Origin: RGIG8748 sp045539515
Lineage (GTDB): Bacteria > Bacillota > Clostridia > UMGS1810
Assembly (NCBI GenBank): GCA_045539515.1
Contig: JAZQFN010000087.1
Span: 1 to 64,000, forward strand
Reading direction: 5' to 3'
DNA: 64,000 nt
Part shown: piece after piece, positions 33,655 to 43,091 of the stretch
Layout of the letters: the number at the start of each line of letters is the position of its first letter
How positions within the stretch are numbered: position 1 is the stretch's first letter
Made by a program: the position numbers and the translations under genes
The notes under the pieces: generated by a model
Told to the model about the DNA's origin: nothing
The model's input: the letters and a program-made list of their open reading frames with translations, nothing else
Databases searched by the model: none

Positions 33655-34746
33655 TTAAAACAAATCTTTTATTTCTCCATACATTGCCTCTGCCCATACC
33701 TTGCCGCCTTCATCATTGGGGTGACCGCCGTATTTTGCCATATGGGGCATATGGGAGCTTTCCCAAAGAGCAGGAACACAGTCATAAAGATAGTCTACCT
33801 TGTATTTAAGCTCACGGTGGATATACTCATTTAATTCCACCCATTTTGCATTACGCTCTTCGTTGTAGTCAAAGGGCGGTATGGTCTGTAAGATTACTCT
33901 TTTGCCGTGAGATTTCAGGGTATCTATAATTATATTTAAATCTCTTTTGGTTTCTTCTGCGGTAAATTGTCTGCAAAGGTCATTTACACCAAAGCACACA
34001 ACGAGGGTGTCGCATTTTAATGCCTTATACATCCAGGCACTGCCGGATGCGGCATCGTTTGCTCTGCCATAGCCTATACCTATGTTCCAGTAAGCGTAGT
34101 CCTCACCTATCATTTCCGAAAGACGTGAATTCCAGTGTAAATACGAATTGGGTGTGGAGCCTATGCCCTGGGTAATGGAGTCGCCCCAGTAGCCTACACT
34201 CTCTTTAACGGGTCTGTCGCATCCTATCATACCGGGCAGGGGCATTTTTTTGTTGTATTCCCATTTTTCGCCATTCTTTATGTATATTGGCAAAAGGCTC
34301 TCCTCGTGGTATGGGAGCATAGTACCCGAAAAAGTCATTTCAAGGCAAAGGTACTCTCCTTTTTTAAATTCCAGTTTTATGGGGTCGGTAGAGAAAAACT
34401 CACCGGGCATAACACTCTTTGATGTATTACCGCTAAAAGTAATGTCCTTAAAATCCGAAACCGAAATATCATCATAAACGGTAATATCTTCGTGAATATA
34501 AGTACACTTTCCCACTTTTGCCGAATGTATCTGCCACTCGTTGCAAATAAGATTTTTGTGGCTTATGTCACCATCTGCATAGGTGCTGTCCATAATGTTT
34601 GAAAAAAGCAAAGAATAATTATACTCTCCGTCCTTAAATATCTTATAGAAAACTCTTCCTGTACATTCTTTTCCGTCTGTGGAAAAATACAGCTGATTGC
34701 CACTTGAAGCACAGGTATTGGAAGTGTATTTGTTAAAGTATTTCAT
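33655..34746 (-). CDS. SGNH/GDSL hydrolase
   Basis: A 363-residue, two-domain SGNH hydrolase. N-terminal beta domain (about 1-185), then GYWGDSITQGIG (Ser), VVCFGVNDLC (Asn) and KYGGHPNDEGG (His). Paralogous in layout to the next gene but divergent. It is probably a carbohydrate esterase, cytosolic as there is no signal peptide. AAGGAGGG precedes the ATG, and a promoter lies 20-50 nt upstream, so it heads the three-hydrolase operon. Confidence 0.85.
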   Translation of the reverse strand: MKYFNKYTSNTCASSGNQLYFSTDGKECTGRVFYKIFKDGEYNYSLLFSNIMDSTYADGDISHKNLICNEWQIHSAKVGKCTYIHEDITVYDDISVSDFKDITFSGNTSKSVMPGEFFSTDPIKLEFKKGEYLCLEMTFSGTMLPYHEESLLPIYIKNGEKWEYNKKMPLPGMIGCDRPVKESVGYWGDSITQGIGSTPNSYLHWNSRLSEMIGEDYAYWNIGIGYGRANDAASGSAWMYKALKCDTLVVCFGVNDLCRQFTAEETKRDLNIIIDTLKSHGKRVILQTIPPFDYNEERNAKWVELNEYIHRELKYKVDYLYDCVPALWESSHMPHMAKYGGHPNDEGGKVWAEAMYGEIKDLF

Positions 34747-34768
34747 ATATCATCCCTCCTTCCAGTTG

Positions 34769-34797
34769 ATTATACTCTTTCAAAACTAAAATGTAAA
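34769..34797 (-). promoter_or_regulatory. promoter for the three-hydrolase operon
   Basis: Minus-strand TTTACA (34792-34797), 17-nt spacer and TATAAT (34769-34774). Confidence 0.65.
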
Positions 34798-34879
34798 GTC
34801 AAAATACTTTATTTATTTAAAAAATGCGGCATTCTCTAACAACTATGATTATCAAAAATTTTCCATATCAACACCCACG

Positions 34880-34908
34880 AAAAAAGGAGCTGCAAAAACA
34901 GCTCCTTC
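34880..34908 (-). terminator. terminator after the Ca2+/Na+ antiporter gene
   Basis: Stem GAAGGAGCTG/CAGCTCCTTT-like with a T tract on the minus strand, 4 nt from the stop at 34912. Confidence 0.85.
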
Positions 34909-34911
34909 AAA

Positions 34912-35880
34912 TTACATAATAAATTGTATTGTGCAAAACGCTGCGTATATAAGCAGTAACGATATACCCTGAACTTTGGAAAGCTTCTGCCGAATAAGTG
35001 CAGGAACGGTAAGTATCAGCATTACGGCAAACATTACGGGAATATCCAGTACAAGAGATGCATTGTGACCCATAATCTTCGATGAGGAGGGTATTGCAAA
35101 AGGTGAAAGCACTACGGATACACCGCTTACAAGCACCAGGTTAAACAGGTTAGCACCTATGATATTGCCCAAGGACAACGCACCGTGGCCCTTTATAAGA
35201 GCGGTAAGTGCCGTAACAAGCTCGGGAAGTGATGTGCCGAGTGCCACAAAGGTAAGAGCAATTACAGATTCAGGCACTCCGAAAGCCTTGGCAATGATAA
35301 TGCCGTTATCTACAAGCAAATCCGCTCCTATGGCAATCAAAGCCGCACCTACCACCAGAAGAATAATAAACTTAACCATACCGGAGGTTTGTTCGCTTTG
35401 TGTTGCATTAGCATTATTGGAATTGGATATTTTAAGTACACTTCTTACATTAATGGCTATATACGCCAAAAATCCCAAAAGAAGTATTATACCCGTAAGT
35501 CTTGAAAAATATCCTGTAGTATATGCTACAACAGAGTAAAACACAGCCGCACCAAAGAAGAATATAACAGGTACAACCATTGTTGAACGCTCTGCCTTAC
35601 CCGGCTTTATGGCAATGGTAAGAGCTGCAATAAGAGAGGTGTTGCATATGATAGAACCTATGGCGTTGCCGTAGGCAATTTCACCGTGACCGCCGATGGC
35701 AGAGGTTGCCGAAACCATTACCTCGGGAAGTGTAGTACCTATGGATACTACCGTAGCACCAATGAGGAGCTCGGGAATGTTGAACTTACGTGCTATGCCG
35801 GTGGCTCCGTCTACAAACCAATCGCCGCCCTTAATAAGGAGCACAAGCCCCACAATGAACAATAATATGGGAATTAACAT
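34912..35880 (-). CDS. calcium/sodium antiporter (CaCA, YrbG-like)
   Basis: A 322-residue membrane protein with ten hydrophobic segments in two inverted halves. The alpha-repeat motifs GATVVSIGTTLPEVMVS (about 47) and TFVALGTSLPELVTALT (about 210) carry the conserved ion-binding acidic residues. It exchanges Ca2+ for Na+ or H+. I choose the ATG at 35880 (GGAGA 9 nt upstream); an in-frame GTG at 35889 overlaps the site. It follows the MBL-fold hydrolase by 5 nt, so the two are co-transcribed, with no obvious metabolic link. Confidence 0.92.
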   Translation of the reverse strand: MLIPILLFIVGLVLLIKGGDWFVDGATGIARKFNIPELLIGATVVSIGTTLPEVMVSATSAIGGHGEIAYGNAIGSIICNTSLIAALTIAIKPGKAERSTMVVPVIFFFGAAVFYSVVAYTTGYFSRLTGIILLLGFLAYIAINVRSVLKISNSNNANATQSEQTSGMVKFIILLVVGAALIAIGADLLVDNGIIIAKAFGVPESVIALTFVALGTSLPELVTALTALIKGHGALSLGNIIGANLFNLVLVSGVSVVLSPFAIPSSSKIMGHNASLVLDIPVMFAVMLILTVPALIRQKLSKVQGISLLLIYAAFCTIQFIM

Positions 35881-35885
35881 ATAAA

Positions 35886-36566
35886 TCACTCTCCTATATT
35901 TATTTCTTTAAAGAATTCCGGTACAACCTTTGGACTATAGCCGAATTTATTCATATCAATATTATCAAAAAGACCGCAATGCATAGGAACTGCAACAGTA
36001 CCTATTTTTTTACAGAATTTTTTTGCATCGGAAAAGTTCATATTGTTGCCCTCACCGTTTACCGGAAGAAACACTGCATTGATGTCATGGGGCAAATCTT
36101 CAAAAATTTCGGTATTATAGAGAGTATCTCCGGCAACGTAATACTTCTTGCCTTCTGCTTCAATGATGACCCCTATAGCCATTAAATCGGAGTGTTCTGC
36201 CTTTACTGCAGTAAAGGTAATACCCCCCTCTGTCCACTGTGTGTGGCGATTAAAGGCAACATAGTTGTTGTTACCGCCTAATTTTCGGGCAATCTGCCAT
36301 GCGTTGTAGGGTGCAAGAACGCACACACTTGAATCCTCTGTAAGATAATGCTTAAGAGTTTCGGGGTCAGTGTGGTCTAAGTGGTCATGGGTTAAGACTA
36401 TTATATCCGGCTTAATATCAAATATGCTTTCATCAACAGGAACACGGCGATGTTTTAAAGGATTAATTGTTTCTCCTACGCTGTCTGAAAGGTAAGGGTC
36501 TACCATAATAATTTTGCCCATTGTTTCAAACATAAGTCCTGCCTGACCAAGCCAAGTTATTTTCAT
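35886..36566 (-). CDS. metal-dependent hydrolase, MBL fold (UPF0173-like)
   Basis: A 226-residue metallo-beta-lactamase-fold protein. The zinc motif LTHDHLDHTD gives HxHxDH; further ligands lie in EHSD, VAGDT and PMHCG. It resembles the UPF0173/YtkL group of unassigned hydrolases and, more remotely, the UlaG lactonases. The start is the ATG at 36566 with GGAGG about 5 nt upstream; the frame extends 20 codons further without a site. It has its own promoter and precedes the Ca2+/Na+ antiporter. Confidence 0.88.
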   Translation of the reverse strand: MKITWLGQAGLMFETMGKIIMVDPYLSDSVGETINPLKHRRVPVDESIFDIKPDIIVLTHDHLDHTDPETLKHYLTEDSSVCVLAPYNAWQIARKLGGNNNYVAFNRHTQWTEGGITFTAVKAEHSDLMAIGVIIEAEGKKYYVAGDTLYNTEIFEDLPHDINAVFLPVNGEGNNMNFSDAKKFCKKIGTVAVPMHCGLFDNIDMNKFGYSPKVVPEFFKEINIGE

Positions 36567-36597
36567 AATAATACCTCCGATGTAATTTGTTAAATTA

Positions 36598-36626
36598 AGT
36601 ATACTACTTGTAGGAAGGTAATTCAA
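36598..36626 (-). promoter_or_regulatory. promoter for the MBL hydrolase-antiporter pair
   Basis: Minus-strand TTGAAT (36621-36626), 17-nt spacer and TATACT (36598-36603). Confidence 0.6.
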
Positions 36627-36687
36627 GTTTTAAATCGATTTTTGTTTTCAGAATGTTTTTATAACAACCAATAAACATAAATACAGA

Positions 36688-36720
36688 TACGGCGCACCCA
36701 ATCGGGTACGCCGTTTTACG
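36688..36720 (-). terminator. hairpin after purL, likely operon terminator
   Basis: ACGGCGCACCC/GGGTACGCCGT stem, about 11 bp, lying 19 nt past the purL stop. The T tract is better on the plus strand, so it may also act as a 3'-end stabiliser. Confidence 0.6.
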
Positions 36721-36732
36721 TTTAACTACATA

Positions 36733-39700
36733 TTATTTAAAATACTTAACAGCCGCATCGAAGATACCCATATCGTAATTACCTTCAACGTTCTTATAAA
36801 GACCGTTTGTGTATCTTTCGGTATGACCCATTTTACCGAATACTCTGCCGTCGGGAGATGTGATACCTTCCACAGCAAGGATTGAGCCGTTGGGGTTATA
36901 CTGAATATCGTATGTGGGGTTGCCGCTAAGGTCTGCATACTGGGTAGCAATCTGACCGTTTGCCGCAAGCTCCTTAATAAGCTCTTCGCTTGCAAGGAAT
37001 CGACCTTCACCGTGGGAAATGGGTACATTGTACACTTCGCCGGGGTTGGTATTTGCAAGCCAGGGGGACTTGTTGGAAGCCACTCTTGTTCTTACAATCT
37101 TGGATTGGTGACGTGCTATGGTGTTAAATGTAAGTGTGGGGCAGTTTTCGTCGGTGTCTATAATCTTGCCGTAGGGCACAAGACCAAGCTTAATTAATGC
37201 CTGGAAGCCGTTACAGATACCGCACATAAGACCGTCACGGTTTTCCAAAAGGTCGGTTACTGCCTCTTTAATGGCATCGTTACGGAAGAATGCTGTAATG
37301 AGCTTTGCACTGCCTTCGGGTTCGTCACCGCCGGAGAAACCGCCGGGGATGAAGATTATCTGACTTTCCTTTATAGCCTTGGCAAAGTTTTCTACAGATT
37401 CAGTAATAGCCTGAGGGCTTAAGTTGCGGATAACGAAGATATTGCTGTCGGCACCTGCAGCGTTCATAGCTGTAGCAGAATCGTATTCGCAGTTAGTACC
37501 GGGGAATACAGGAATAAGCACCTTGGGTTTTGCAACCTTAATTGCAGGAGCCTTTCTTTCTGTTGCGCTGTAGGTGAACACGGGAGCCTCTCTGTCATCA
37601 GTTTCCACGTTGTTGCACTTATATACCTTTTCAAGCTTTGTTTCATAGATTTCGTTAATCTCGCACTTGCAGATTTCTTCGCCCTTGTAGGTAAAGAGCT
37701 TTTCTGTAACCTTACCCAGAAGAACAGCATCCTCTATAGCTTCGGCAGCTTCGATTACGAAAGCACCGTAGTTGTAGCCGAAGATTTCTTCCATGGAAAC
37801 AGCGTCTTCAAAAGCAAAGCCGTAGCCGTTACCCATAGCCATTTTAATAACGGCTTCTGCCACGCCACCGTAGGTGGGTGTGTAAACGGAGAGAGCTATG
37901 CCCTTTCTGCAAAGATCGGTAACCTTCTTAAACAAAGCCTTTAAGGAATCTGCATTGGGAAGACCGTTTGCATCGTACTGGGGCTTTAAAAGATATACAC
38001 TGTTGCCAACTGTTTTAAACTCGTTGGTTACTATGTTTTTAATCTTATCGGTAGTTACTGCAAAGGACACAAGTGTAGGCGGAACATCTATATTTTCGAA
38101 GGAACCGCTCATGGAGTCCTTACCGCCGATGGAGCCGATTTCGTATTCCATCTGTGCCTTAAACGCACCAAGAAGTGCCGCAGCAGGCTTACCCCATCTC
38201 TTGGGTTCTGCCTTGGGCTTTTCAAAATATTCCTGGAATGTAAGGTACACATCCTCAAAGGAAGCACCGGTGGTTACAAGCTTACAGATGGATTCAACCA
38301 CTGCAAGGTAAGCACCGTGGAAGGGGCTCTTTTCTGTGATAAAGGGATTGTAGCCCCAGCTCATTACGGAGCAGTCGTCTGTAACCTTATTTTCGGAGGA
38401 AATTTTGTTTACCATAGCCTGAATAGGTGTTCTCTGATATTTACCGCCGAAAGGCATAAGAACCGTACCCTTGCCGATGGTGGAGTCAAAGCGCTCGGAA
38501 AGACCTCTTCTGGAGCAGACATTAAGGTCACCTGCAAGTGCCTTCATGTTGTCTGTGAAAGTGCCTTCCACCTTTTTGTCAAAGGCTTCTGCCTTGGGGA
38601 TTTCCACATTAATGTGCTTCTGCGCACCGTTGGAATTTAAGAACTCTCTGGAAAGGTTAACAATCTTGTTGCCGTTCCAATGCATTACAAAGTAGGGATT
38701 TTCCTGAACAACTGCAACCTTTGTAGCCTCAAGGTTTTCACCGTTGGCAAGCTCAATGAACTTGTCGGCATCCTTGGCTTCTACAACTACAGCCATTCTT
38801 TCCTGAGATTCGGAAATGGCAAGCTCGGTACCGTCAAGACCTTCGTACTTTTTGGGTACTGCATTAAGGTCTACAACAAGACCGTCTGCAAGCTCACCTA
38901 TGGCAACAGACACACCGCCTGCACCAAAGTCGTTACAACGCTTAATGAGCTTGGAAGCCACGGGATTTCTGAATAATCTCTGGAGCTTTCTTTCTTCGGG
39001 AGCATTACCCTTCTGTACTTCTGCACCGCAGCTTTCGAGGGATTCCAATGTGTGAGATTTGGAGGAGCCTGTAGCACCGCCGCAGCCGTCACGGCCTGTT
39101 CTTCCGCCAAGGAGGATTATGATATCTCCGGGCTGGGGTCTTTCACGGCGTACATTCTCCGCGGGGGCAGCAGCAATAACTGCACCGATTTCCATTCTCT
39201 TTGCCACATAGCCGTCGTGATAGATTTCGTCTACAACGCCGGTAGCAAGACCAATCTGATTACCGTAGGAGGAATAGCCGTTTGCAGCGGTAGTAACAAT
39301 CTTACGCTGGGGGAGCTTTCCTTCCATGGTTTCGGATACGGGCTTTGTGGGGTCTGCCGCACCGGTAACACGCATAGCTGCATATACGTAGGAACGACCT
39401 GAGAGTGGGTCACGGATAGCACCGCCTATACAGGTAGCTGCACCACCAAAGGGTTCAATTTCTGTGGGATGGTTGTGGGTTTCATTCTTAAAGAGAAGAA
39501 GCCACTTTTCGGGTTTTCCGTCCATTTCCACATCTATCTTAACTGTGCAGGCATTGATTTCTTCGGACTCGTCAAGCTTATCCAATTTGCCTGCTTTTCT
39601 TAAATGCTTAACTGCAATTGTTGCAATGTCCATAAGGTTGATGGGCTTGGTTCTGCCAAGGGCATCTCTTACGGATATGTATTCGTCATAGGCTTCCTTA

Positions 39701-40425
39701 ACATTTTCATCTTCAATATTTGCAGAATCGATGGTTGTAAGGAAGGTGGTATGACGGCAATGGTCGGACCAGTAGGTATCTATCATCTTTATTTCCGTAA
39801 TTGTGGGGTCTCTCTTCTCGGAAATAAAGTACTGCTGACAGAAGGTAAGGTCATCCAAATCCATGGCAAGTCCGTTTTCCTTAAGGAAAGCTTCAAGACC
39901 GGCTTTGTCTAAGTTTATAAAGCCGGTAAGAGTCTTGACCTCGGAGGGTACATCGTACTTCATAGCGAGAGTTTCGTACTCTTCAAGGGATGCTTCTCTT
40001 GCTTCCACGGGATTTACAACATACTTTTTGATTTCTGCTATTTCATCTTGGGAAAGGGTACCCTTTAAGATATAAACCTTTGCGGTTTTAACAAGGGGTC
40101 TTTCGCCCTGGGAAATAAGCTGAATACATTCAGCGGCAGAGTTTGCTCTCTGGTCGAACTGACCGGGGAGATATTCCACTGCAAATACAGCGGCGGCACC
40201 CTCTGCATCGTATGTAGTGGAAACATCATCAAGCTGAGGCTCGGAGAAAACTGTGTTTTTGCAGCTTTCAAAAAGCTCTTCGGTGATGTTTTCCGCATCA
40301 TAGCGGTTTATGATTCTCACATCTTCTATGCCCTTTATGCCAAGAAAGCTCTTAATGTCGCCCTTAAGAGAATTGGCTTCATGAGCAAGATGCTTTTTCT
40401 TTTCTACATATACTCTGTATACCAT
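36733..40425 (-). CDS. purL: phosphoribosylformylglycinamidine synthase, single chain
   Basis: A 1230-residue FGAM synthase of the large, single-chain type (PurL with fused PurQ-like glutaminase), unlike the PurS/Q/L complex of Bacillus. The synthetase half (about 1-950) contains LFKNETHNHPTEIEPFGGAA and SIGGKDSMSGS. The glutaminase (about 965-1230) contains VFPGTNCEYDSA and the nucleophile in CGICNGFQAL. It performs step 4 of purine synthesis. It is the last gene of the operon; its start overlaps the purD stop by 1 nt (TAATG). Confidence 0.96.
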   Translation of the reverse strand: MVYRVYVEKKKHLAHEANSLKGDIKSFLGIKGIEDVRIINRYDAENITEELFESCKNTVFSEPQLDDVSTTYDAEGAAAVFAVEYLPGQFDQRANSAAECIQLISQGERPLVKTAKVYILKGTLSQDEIAEIKKYVVNPVEAREASLEEYETLAMKYDVPSEVKTLTGFINLDKAGLEAFLKENGLAMDLDDLTFCQQYFISEKRDPTITEIKMIDTYWSDHCRHTTFLTTIDSANIEDENVKEAYDEYISVRDALGRTKPINLMDIATIAVKHLRKAGKLDKLDESEEINACTVKIDVEMDGKPEKWLLLFKNETHNHPTEIEPFGGAATCIGGAIRDPLSGRSYVYAAMRVTGAADPTKPVSETMEGKLPQRKIVTTAANGYSSYGNQIGLATGVVDEIYHDGYVAKRMEIGAVIAAAPAENVRRERPQPGDIIILLGGRTGRDGCGGATGSSKSHTLESLESCGAEVQKGNAPEERKLQRLFRNPVASKLIKRCNDFGAGGVSVAIGELADGLVVDLNAVPKKYEGLDGTELAISESQERMAVVVEAKDADKFIELANGENLEATKVAVVQENPYFVMHWNGNKIVNLSREFLNSNGAQKHINVEIPKAEAFDKKVEGTFTDNMKALAGDLNVCSRRGLSERFDSTIGKGTVLMPFGGKYQRTPIQAMVNKISSENKVTDDCSVMSWGYNPFITEKSPFHGAYLAVVESICKLVTTGASFEDVYLTFQEYFEKPKAEPKRWGKPAAALLGAFKAQMEYEIGSIGGKDSMSGSFENIDVPPTLVSFAVTTDKIKNIVTNEFKTVGNSVYLLKPQYDANGLPNADSLKALFKKVTDLCRKGIALSVYTPTYGGVAEAVIKMAMGNGYGFAFEDAVSMEEIFGYNYGAFVIEAAEAIEDAVLLGKVTEKLFTYKGEEICKCEINEIYETKLEKVYKCNNVETDDREAPVFTYSATERKAPAIKVAKPKVLIPVFPGTNCEYDSATAMNAAGADSNIFVIRNLSPQAITESVENFAKAIKESQIIFIPGGFSGGDEPEGSAKLITAFFRNDAIKEAVTDLLENRDGLMCGICNGFQALIKLGLVPYGKIIDTDENCPTLTFNTIARHQSKIVRTRVASNKSPWLANTNPGEVYNVPISHGEGRFLASEELIKELAANGQIATQYADLSGNPTYDIQYNPNGSILAVEGITSPDGRVFGKMGHTERYTNGLYKNVEGNYDMGIFDAAVKYFK

Positions 40426-41684
40426 TAGTTAATTCCCTCCAATGCTCTTTTGCCTATATCCTTGCGGTAATACGCATTGTCAAAGCTTACGGTCTTAACC
40501 GTACCGTATGCCTTTTCTACAGCCTCTTTAAGGCTTGGGGCAGTTTCGGTAACACCTAAGACCCTGCCGCCTGCGGTAAGGAGTCTGCCGTCAGAAAGCT
40601 TTGCTCCTGCCACATATATGTTTTTGTCTTTCGGCATGGTGATTTCAAAACCGGAGTCGTATTTTTGGGGGTAGCCATCTGACGCCATAACTACACAGCA
40701 GGCACTTTCTTCTTTAAACTTAACCTGTGTTTCGGAAAGTGTACCGTCGGCAACGCTTATCATAATGTCCAGAAGGTCGCTGTCTAAAAGAGGAAGTACA
40801 ACCTGTGTTTCGGGGTCACCGAAACGGCAGTTATACTCTATAACCTTTGGACCCTTGGGAGTAAGCATAAGACCAAAGTAAAGGCATCCTTTGAAAGTTC
40901 TGCCCTCTTTATTCATAGCTTCCATAGTGGGAATAAAGATTTTTTCCATACACTCTATGGCAACCTCTTTTGTGTAGTAGGGATTGGGAGCAATGGTGCC
41001 CATACCACCGGTGTTTAAGCCTTCGTCGCCGTCTTTGGCTCTCTTGTGGTCCATGGAGGAAACCATGGGAACAAGGGTTTTGCCGTCGGTAAAGCTAAGT
41101 ACGGAAACTTCGGGTCCGGTTAAAAATTCTTCTATAACAACCTGACTTCCGCTTTCGCCGAAAATCTTATCTTCCATCATGGATTTAACTGCATCCTTTG
41201 CTTCATCACGGGTCATGGCAATAATAACGCCCTTACCGAGAGCAAGTCCGTCTGCCTTTACAACCACGGGAATAGACGCCGTGTCAAGATATGTAAGTGC
41301 CTCATCCATGTCGGTAAACACTTCGTATTCTGCTGTAGGAATGCCGTACTTTTTCATAAGGTTCTTTGAAAAAACCTTACTGCCTTCAATAATAGCAGCA
41401 TTGGCCTTTGGTCCGAAGCACTTGATGCCAACATCATTTAATGCATCTACGCAACCAAGCACAAGTGGATCGTCGGGAGCAACTACTGCAAAATCAATGG
41501 CATTGTTCTTTGCAAACTCCACTATGGCACTAATATCCTTTGCACCGATGTTTACACATTCGGCATCGGCAGCTATACCGCCGTTACCGGGGAGTGCATA
41601 TATTTTATCTGCCTTGGGGCTTTCTTTAATCTTTTTAATTATGGCGTGTTCTCTTCCGCCACCGCCAACAACCATTATGTTCAT
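40425..41684 (-). CDS. purD: phosphoribosylamine-glycine ligase
   Basis: A 419-residue ATP-grasp GAR synthetase, normal in length. Signatures: VVGGGGREHAI at the N-terminus, VKADGLALGKGV (ATP-grasp) and EYNCRFGDPETQVVLP (family signature with metal-binding Glu/Asn). Step 2 of purine synthesis. AGGAAC lies about 10 nt upstream. A repeat-filled 210-nt gap separates it from purH; it overlaps purL. Confidence 0.97.
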   Translation of the reverse strand: MNIMVVGGGGREHAIIKKIKESPKADKIYALPGNGGIAADAECVNIGAKDISAIVEFAKNNAIDFAVVAPDDPLVLGCVDALNDVGIKCFGPKANAAIIEGSKVFSKNLMKKYGIPTAEYEVFTDMDEALTYLDTASIPVVVKADGLALGKGVIIAMTRDEAKDAVKSMMEDKIFGESGSQVVIEEFLTGPEVSVLSFTDGKTLVPMVSSMDHKRAKDGDEGLNTGGMGTIAPNPYYTKEVAIECMEKIFIPTMEAMNKEGRTFKGCLYFGLMLTPKGPKVIEYNCRFGDPETQVVLPLLDSDLLDIMISVADGTLSETQVKFKEESACCVVMASDGYPQKYDSGFEITMPKDKNIYVAGAKLSDGRLLTAGGRVLGVTETAPSLKEAVEKAYGTVKTVSFDNAYYRKDIGKRALEGIN

Positions 41685-41732
41685 AGCTTTATGTTCCTTT
41701 CCAAAAGTAAAATCAATAATATATTTAGCAAT

Positions 41733-41774
41733 GAAGATTCTTCGCCTTCGCCTACGGCTTAGCTCAGAATGACA
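41733..41774. repeat. REPIN-like repeat copy 4
   Basis: GAAGATTCTTCG...CTCAGAATGACA, a single arm with a CCTTCG/CGAAGG-type variation in the middle. It lies in the purH-purD gap (41685-41894). Confidence 0.8.
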
Positions 41775-41832
41775 TATTGTGAGTTTGTTTTACTTATTCA
41801 CTACAATTTGAATTTCAGTAATATAAATAATT

Positions 41833-41889
41833 CAAAACGCAAGGCGTTTTGTACCTTACCTGTTCACTATTCCCTATTACTTATTCCCT
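41833..41889. repeat. 3'-end repeat, copy B
   Basis: Hairpin AAAACGC/GCGTTTT followed by TTCACTATTCCCTATTACTT and ATTCCC, matching copy A at 27.45-27.51 kb. It ends 6 nt from the purH stop. Confidence 0.7.
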
Positions 41890-41894
41890 CAATT

Positions 41895-43079
41895 TTAGTG
41901 GTGGAAAAGACGCATTCCGGTCATAGCCATTGCTATGCCTCTCTTGTTGCATTCTTCTATAACATTGTCGTCACGTATGGAGCCGCCGGGCTGTGCCACA
42001 TAGCTTACACCGCTCTTTGCAGCTCTTATGATATTGTCACCAAAGGGGAAGAACGCATCGGAACCTAAAGCAACACCGGAAATTGTGGCAAGATATGCCT
42101 TCTTTTCTTCCTTTGTAAATTCTTCGGGCTTGGTTTTAAAGAGCTTCTGCCATTCGCCTTCTGCAAGTAAATCTTCGCTTTCGTCGGAGATATACACATC
42201 TATAGCATTATCTCTGTCAGGTCTTTTTACTGTGTCAAGGAAAGGAAGGTTAAGCACTTTATCGCTCTGTCTTAAATGCCAGTTATCTGCCTTGCTTCCT
42301 GCAAGTCTTGTGCAGTGAATTCTGGACTGCTGACCTGCACCTACACCTATAGCCTGTCCATCCTTTGCAAAGCATACGGAGTTGGACTGTGTGTATTTAA
42401 GAGTGATTAATGCAATAATAAGGTCTCTCTTTGCCTCAGAGGGGAATTCCTTATTGTCTGTAACAAGATTTGTAAGGATGGTTTCGTCAATTTTGTAGTT
42501 ATTTCTGCCCTGCTCAAAGGTGATACCGTATACATCCTTGTGTTCCACAGCTTCGGGAACATAGTCAGGGTCAATCTTAACTACATTGTAAGCACCCTTT
42601 TTCTTGTTCTTTAAGATTTCAAGTGCTTCGGGCTCGTAATCGGGAGCTATAACACCGTCGGAAACTTCTCTTGCAATGAGCTTTGCAGTCATAACATCAC
42701 ACTTGTCGGAAAGTGCAATCCAATCGCCAAAAGATGACATTCTGTCGGTACCTCTTGCTCTTGCATATGCAGTTGCCAGGGGGGATTCGTCAATACCGGG
42801 CATATCATCTACGAAACAAGCTTTTTTAAGCTTTTCGTCCATTTTGATGCCAACTGCGGCAGATGTGGGGCTTACATGCTTAAAGGAAGTAGCCGCACAC
42901 ATACCGAGAGCTTCTTTAATCTCCTTAACAAGCTGCCAGCTGTTGAATGCATCGAGGAAGTTGATAAATCCGGGCTTACCGTTTAAAATTTCTATAGGAA
43001 GCTCTGCACCGTTTGACATAAAAATCTTTGCAGGCTTCTGATTGGGGTTACAACCGTATTTTAATTCGAAATCCTTCAT
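41895..43079 (-). CDS. purH: AICAR formyltransferase (PurH formyltransferase domain only)
   Basis: A 394-residue protein corresponding to the AICAR transformylase half of PurH and lacking the N-terminal IMP cyclohydrolase domain. LKYGCNPNQKPA starts the domain; TSFKHVSPTSAAVG carries the catalytic Lys-His; YVAQPGGSIRDD is the conserved C-terminal motif. It formylates AICAR to FAICAR (step 9). The missing cyclohydrolase is supplied by the PurO-type gene immediately upstream (12-nt gap). AAGGAGA precedes the ATG. Confidence 0.93.
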   Translation of the reverse strand: MKDFELKYGCNPNQKPAKIFMSNGAELPIEILNGKPGFINFLDAFNSWQLVKEIKEALGMCAATSFKHVSPTSAAVGIKMDEKLKKACFVDDMPGIDESPLATAYARARGTDRMSSFGDWIALSDKCDVMTAKLIAREVSDGVIAPDYEPEALEILKNKKKGAYNVVKIDPDYVPEAVEHKDVYGITFEQGRNNYKIDETILTNLVTDNKEFPSEAKRDLIIALITLKYTQSNSVCFAKDGQAIGVGAGQQSRIHCTRLAGSKADNWHLRQSDKVLNLPFLDTVKRPDRDNAIDVYISDESEDLLAEGEWQKLFKTKPEEFTKEEKKAYLATISGVALGSDAFFPFGDNIIRAAKSGVSYVAQPGGSIRDDNVIEECNKRGIAMAMTGMRLFHH

Positions 43080-43091
43080 TTTGAATTCTCC

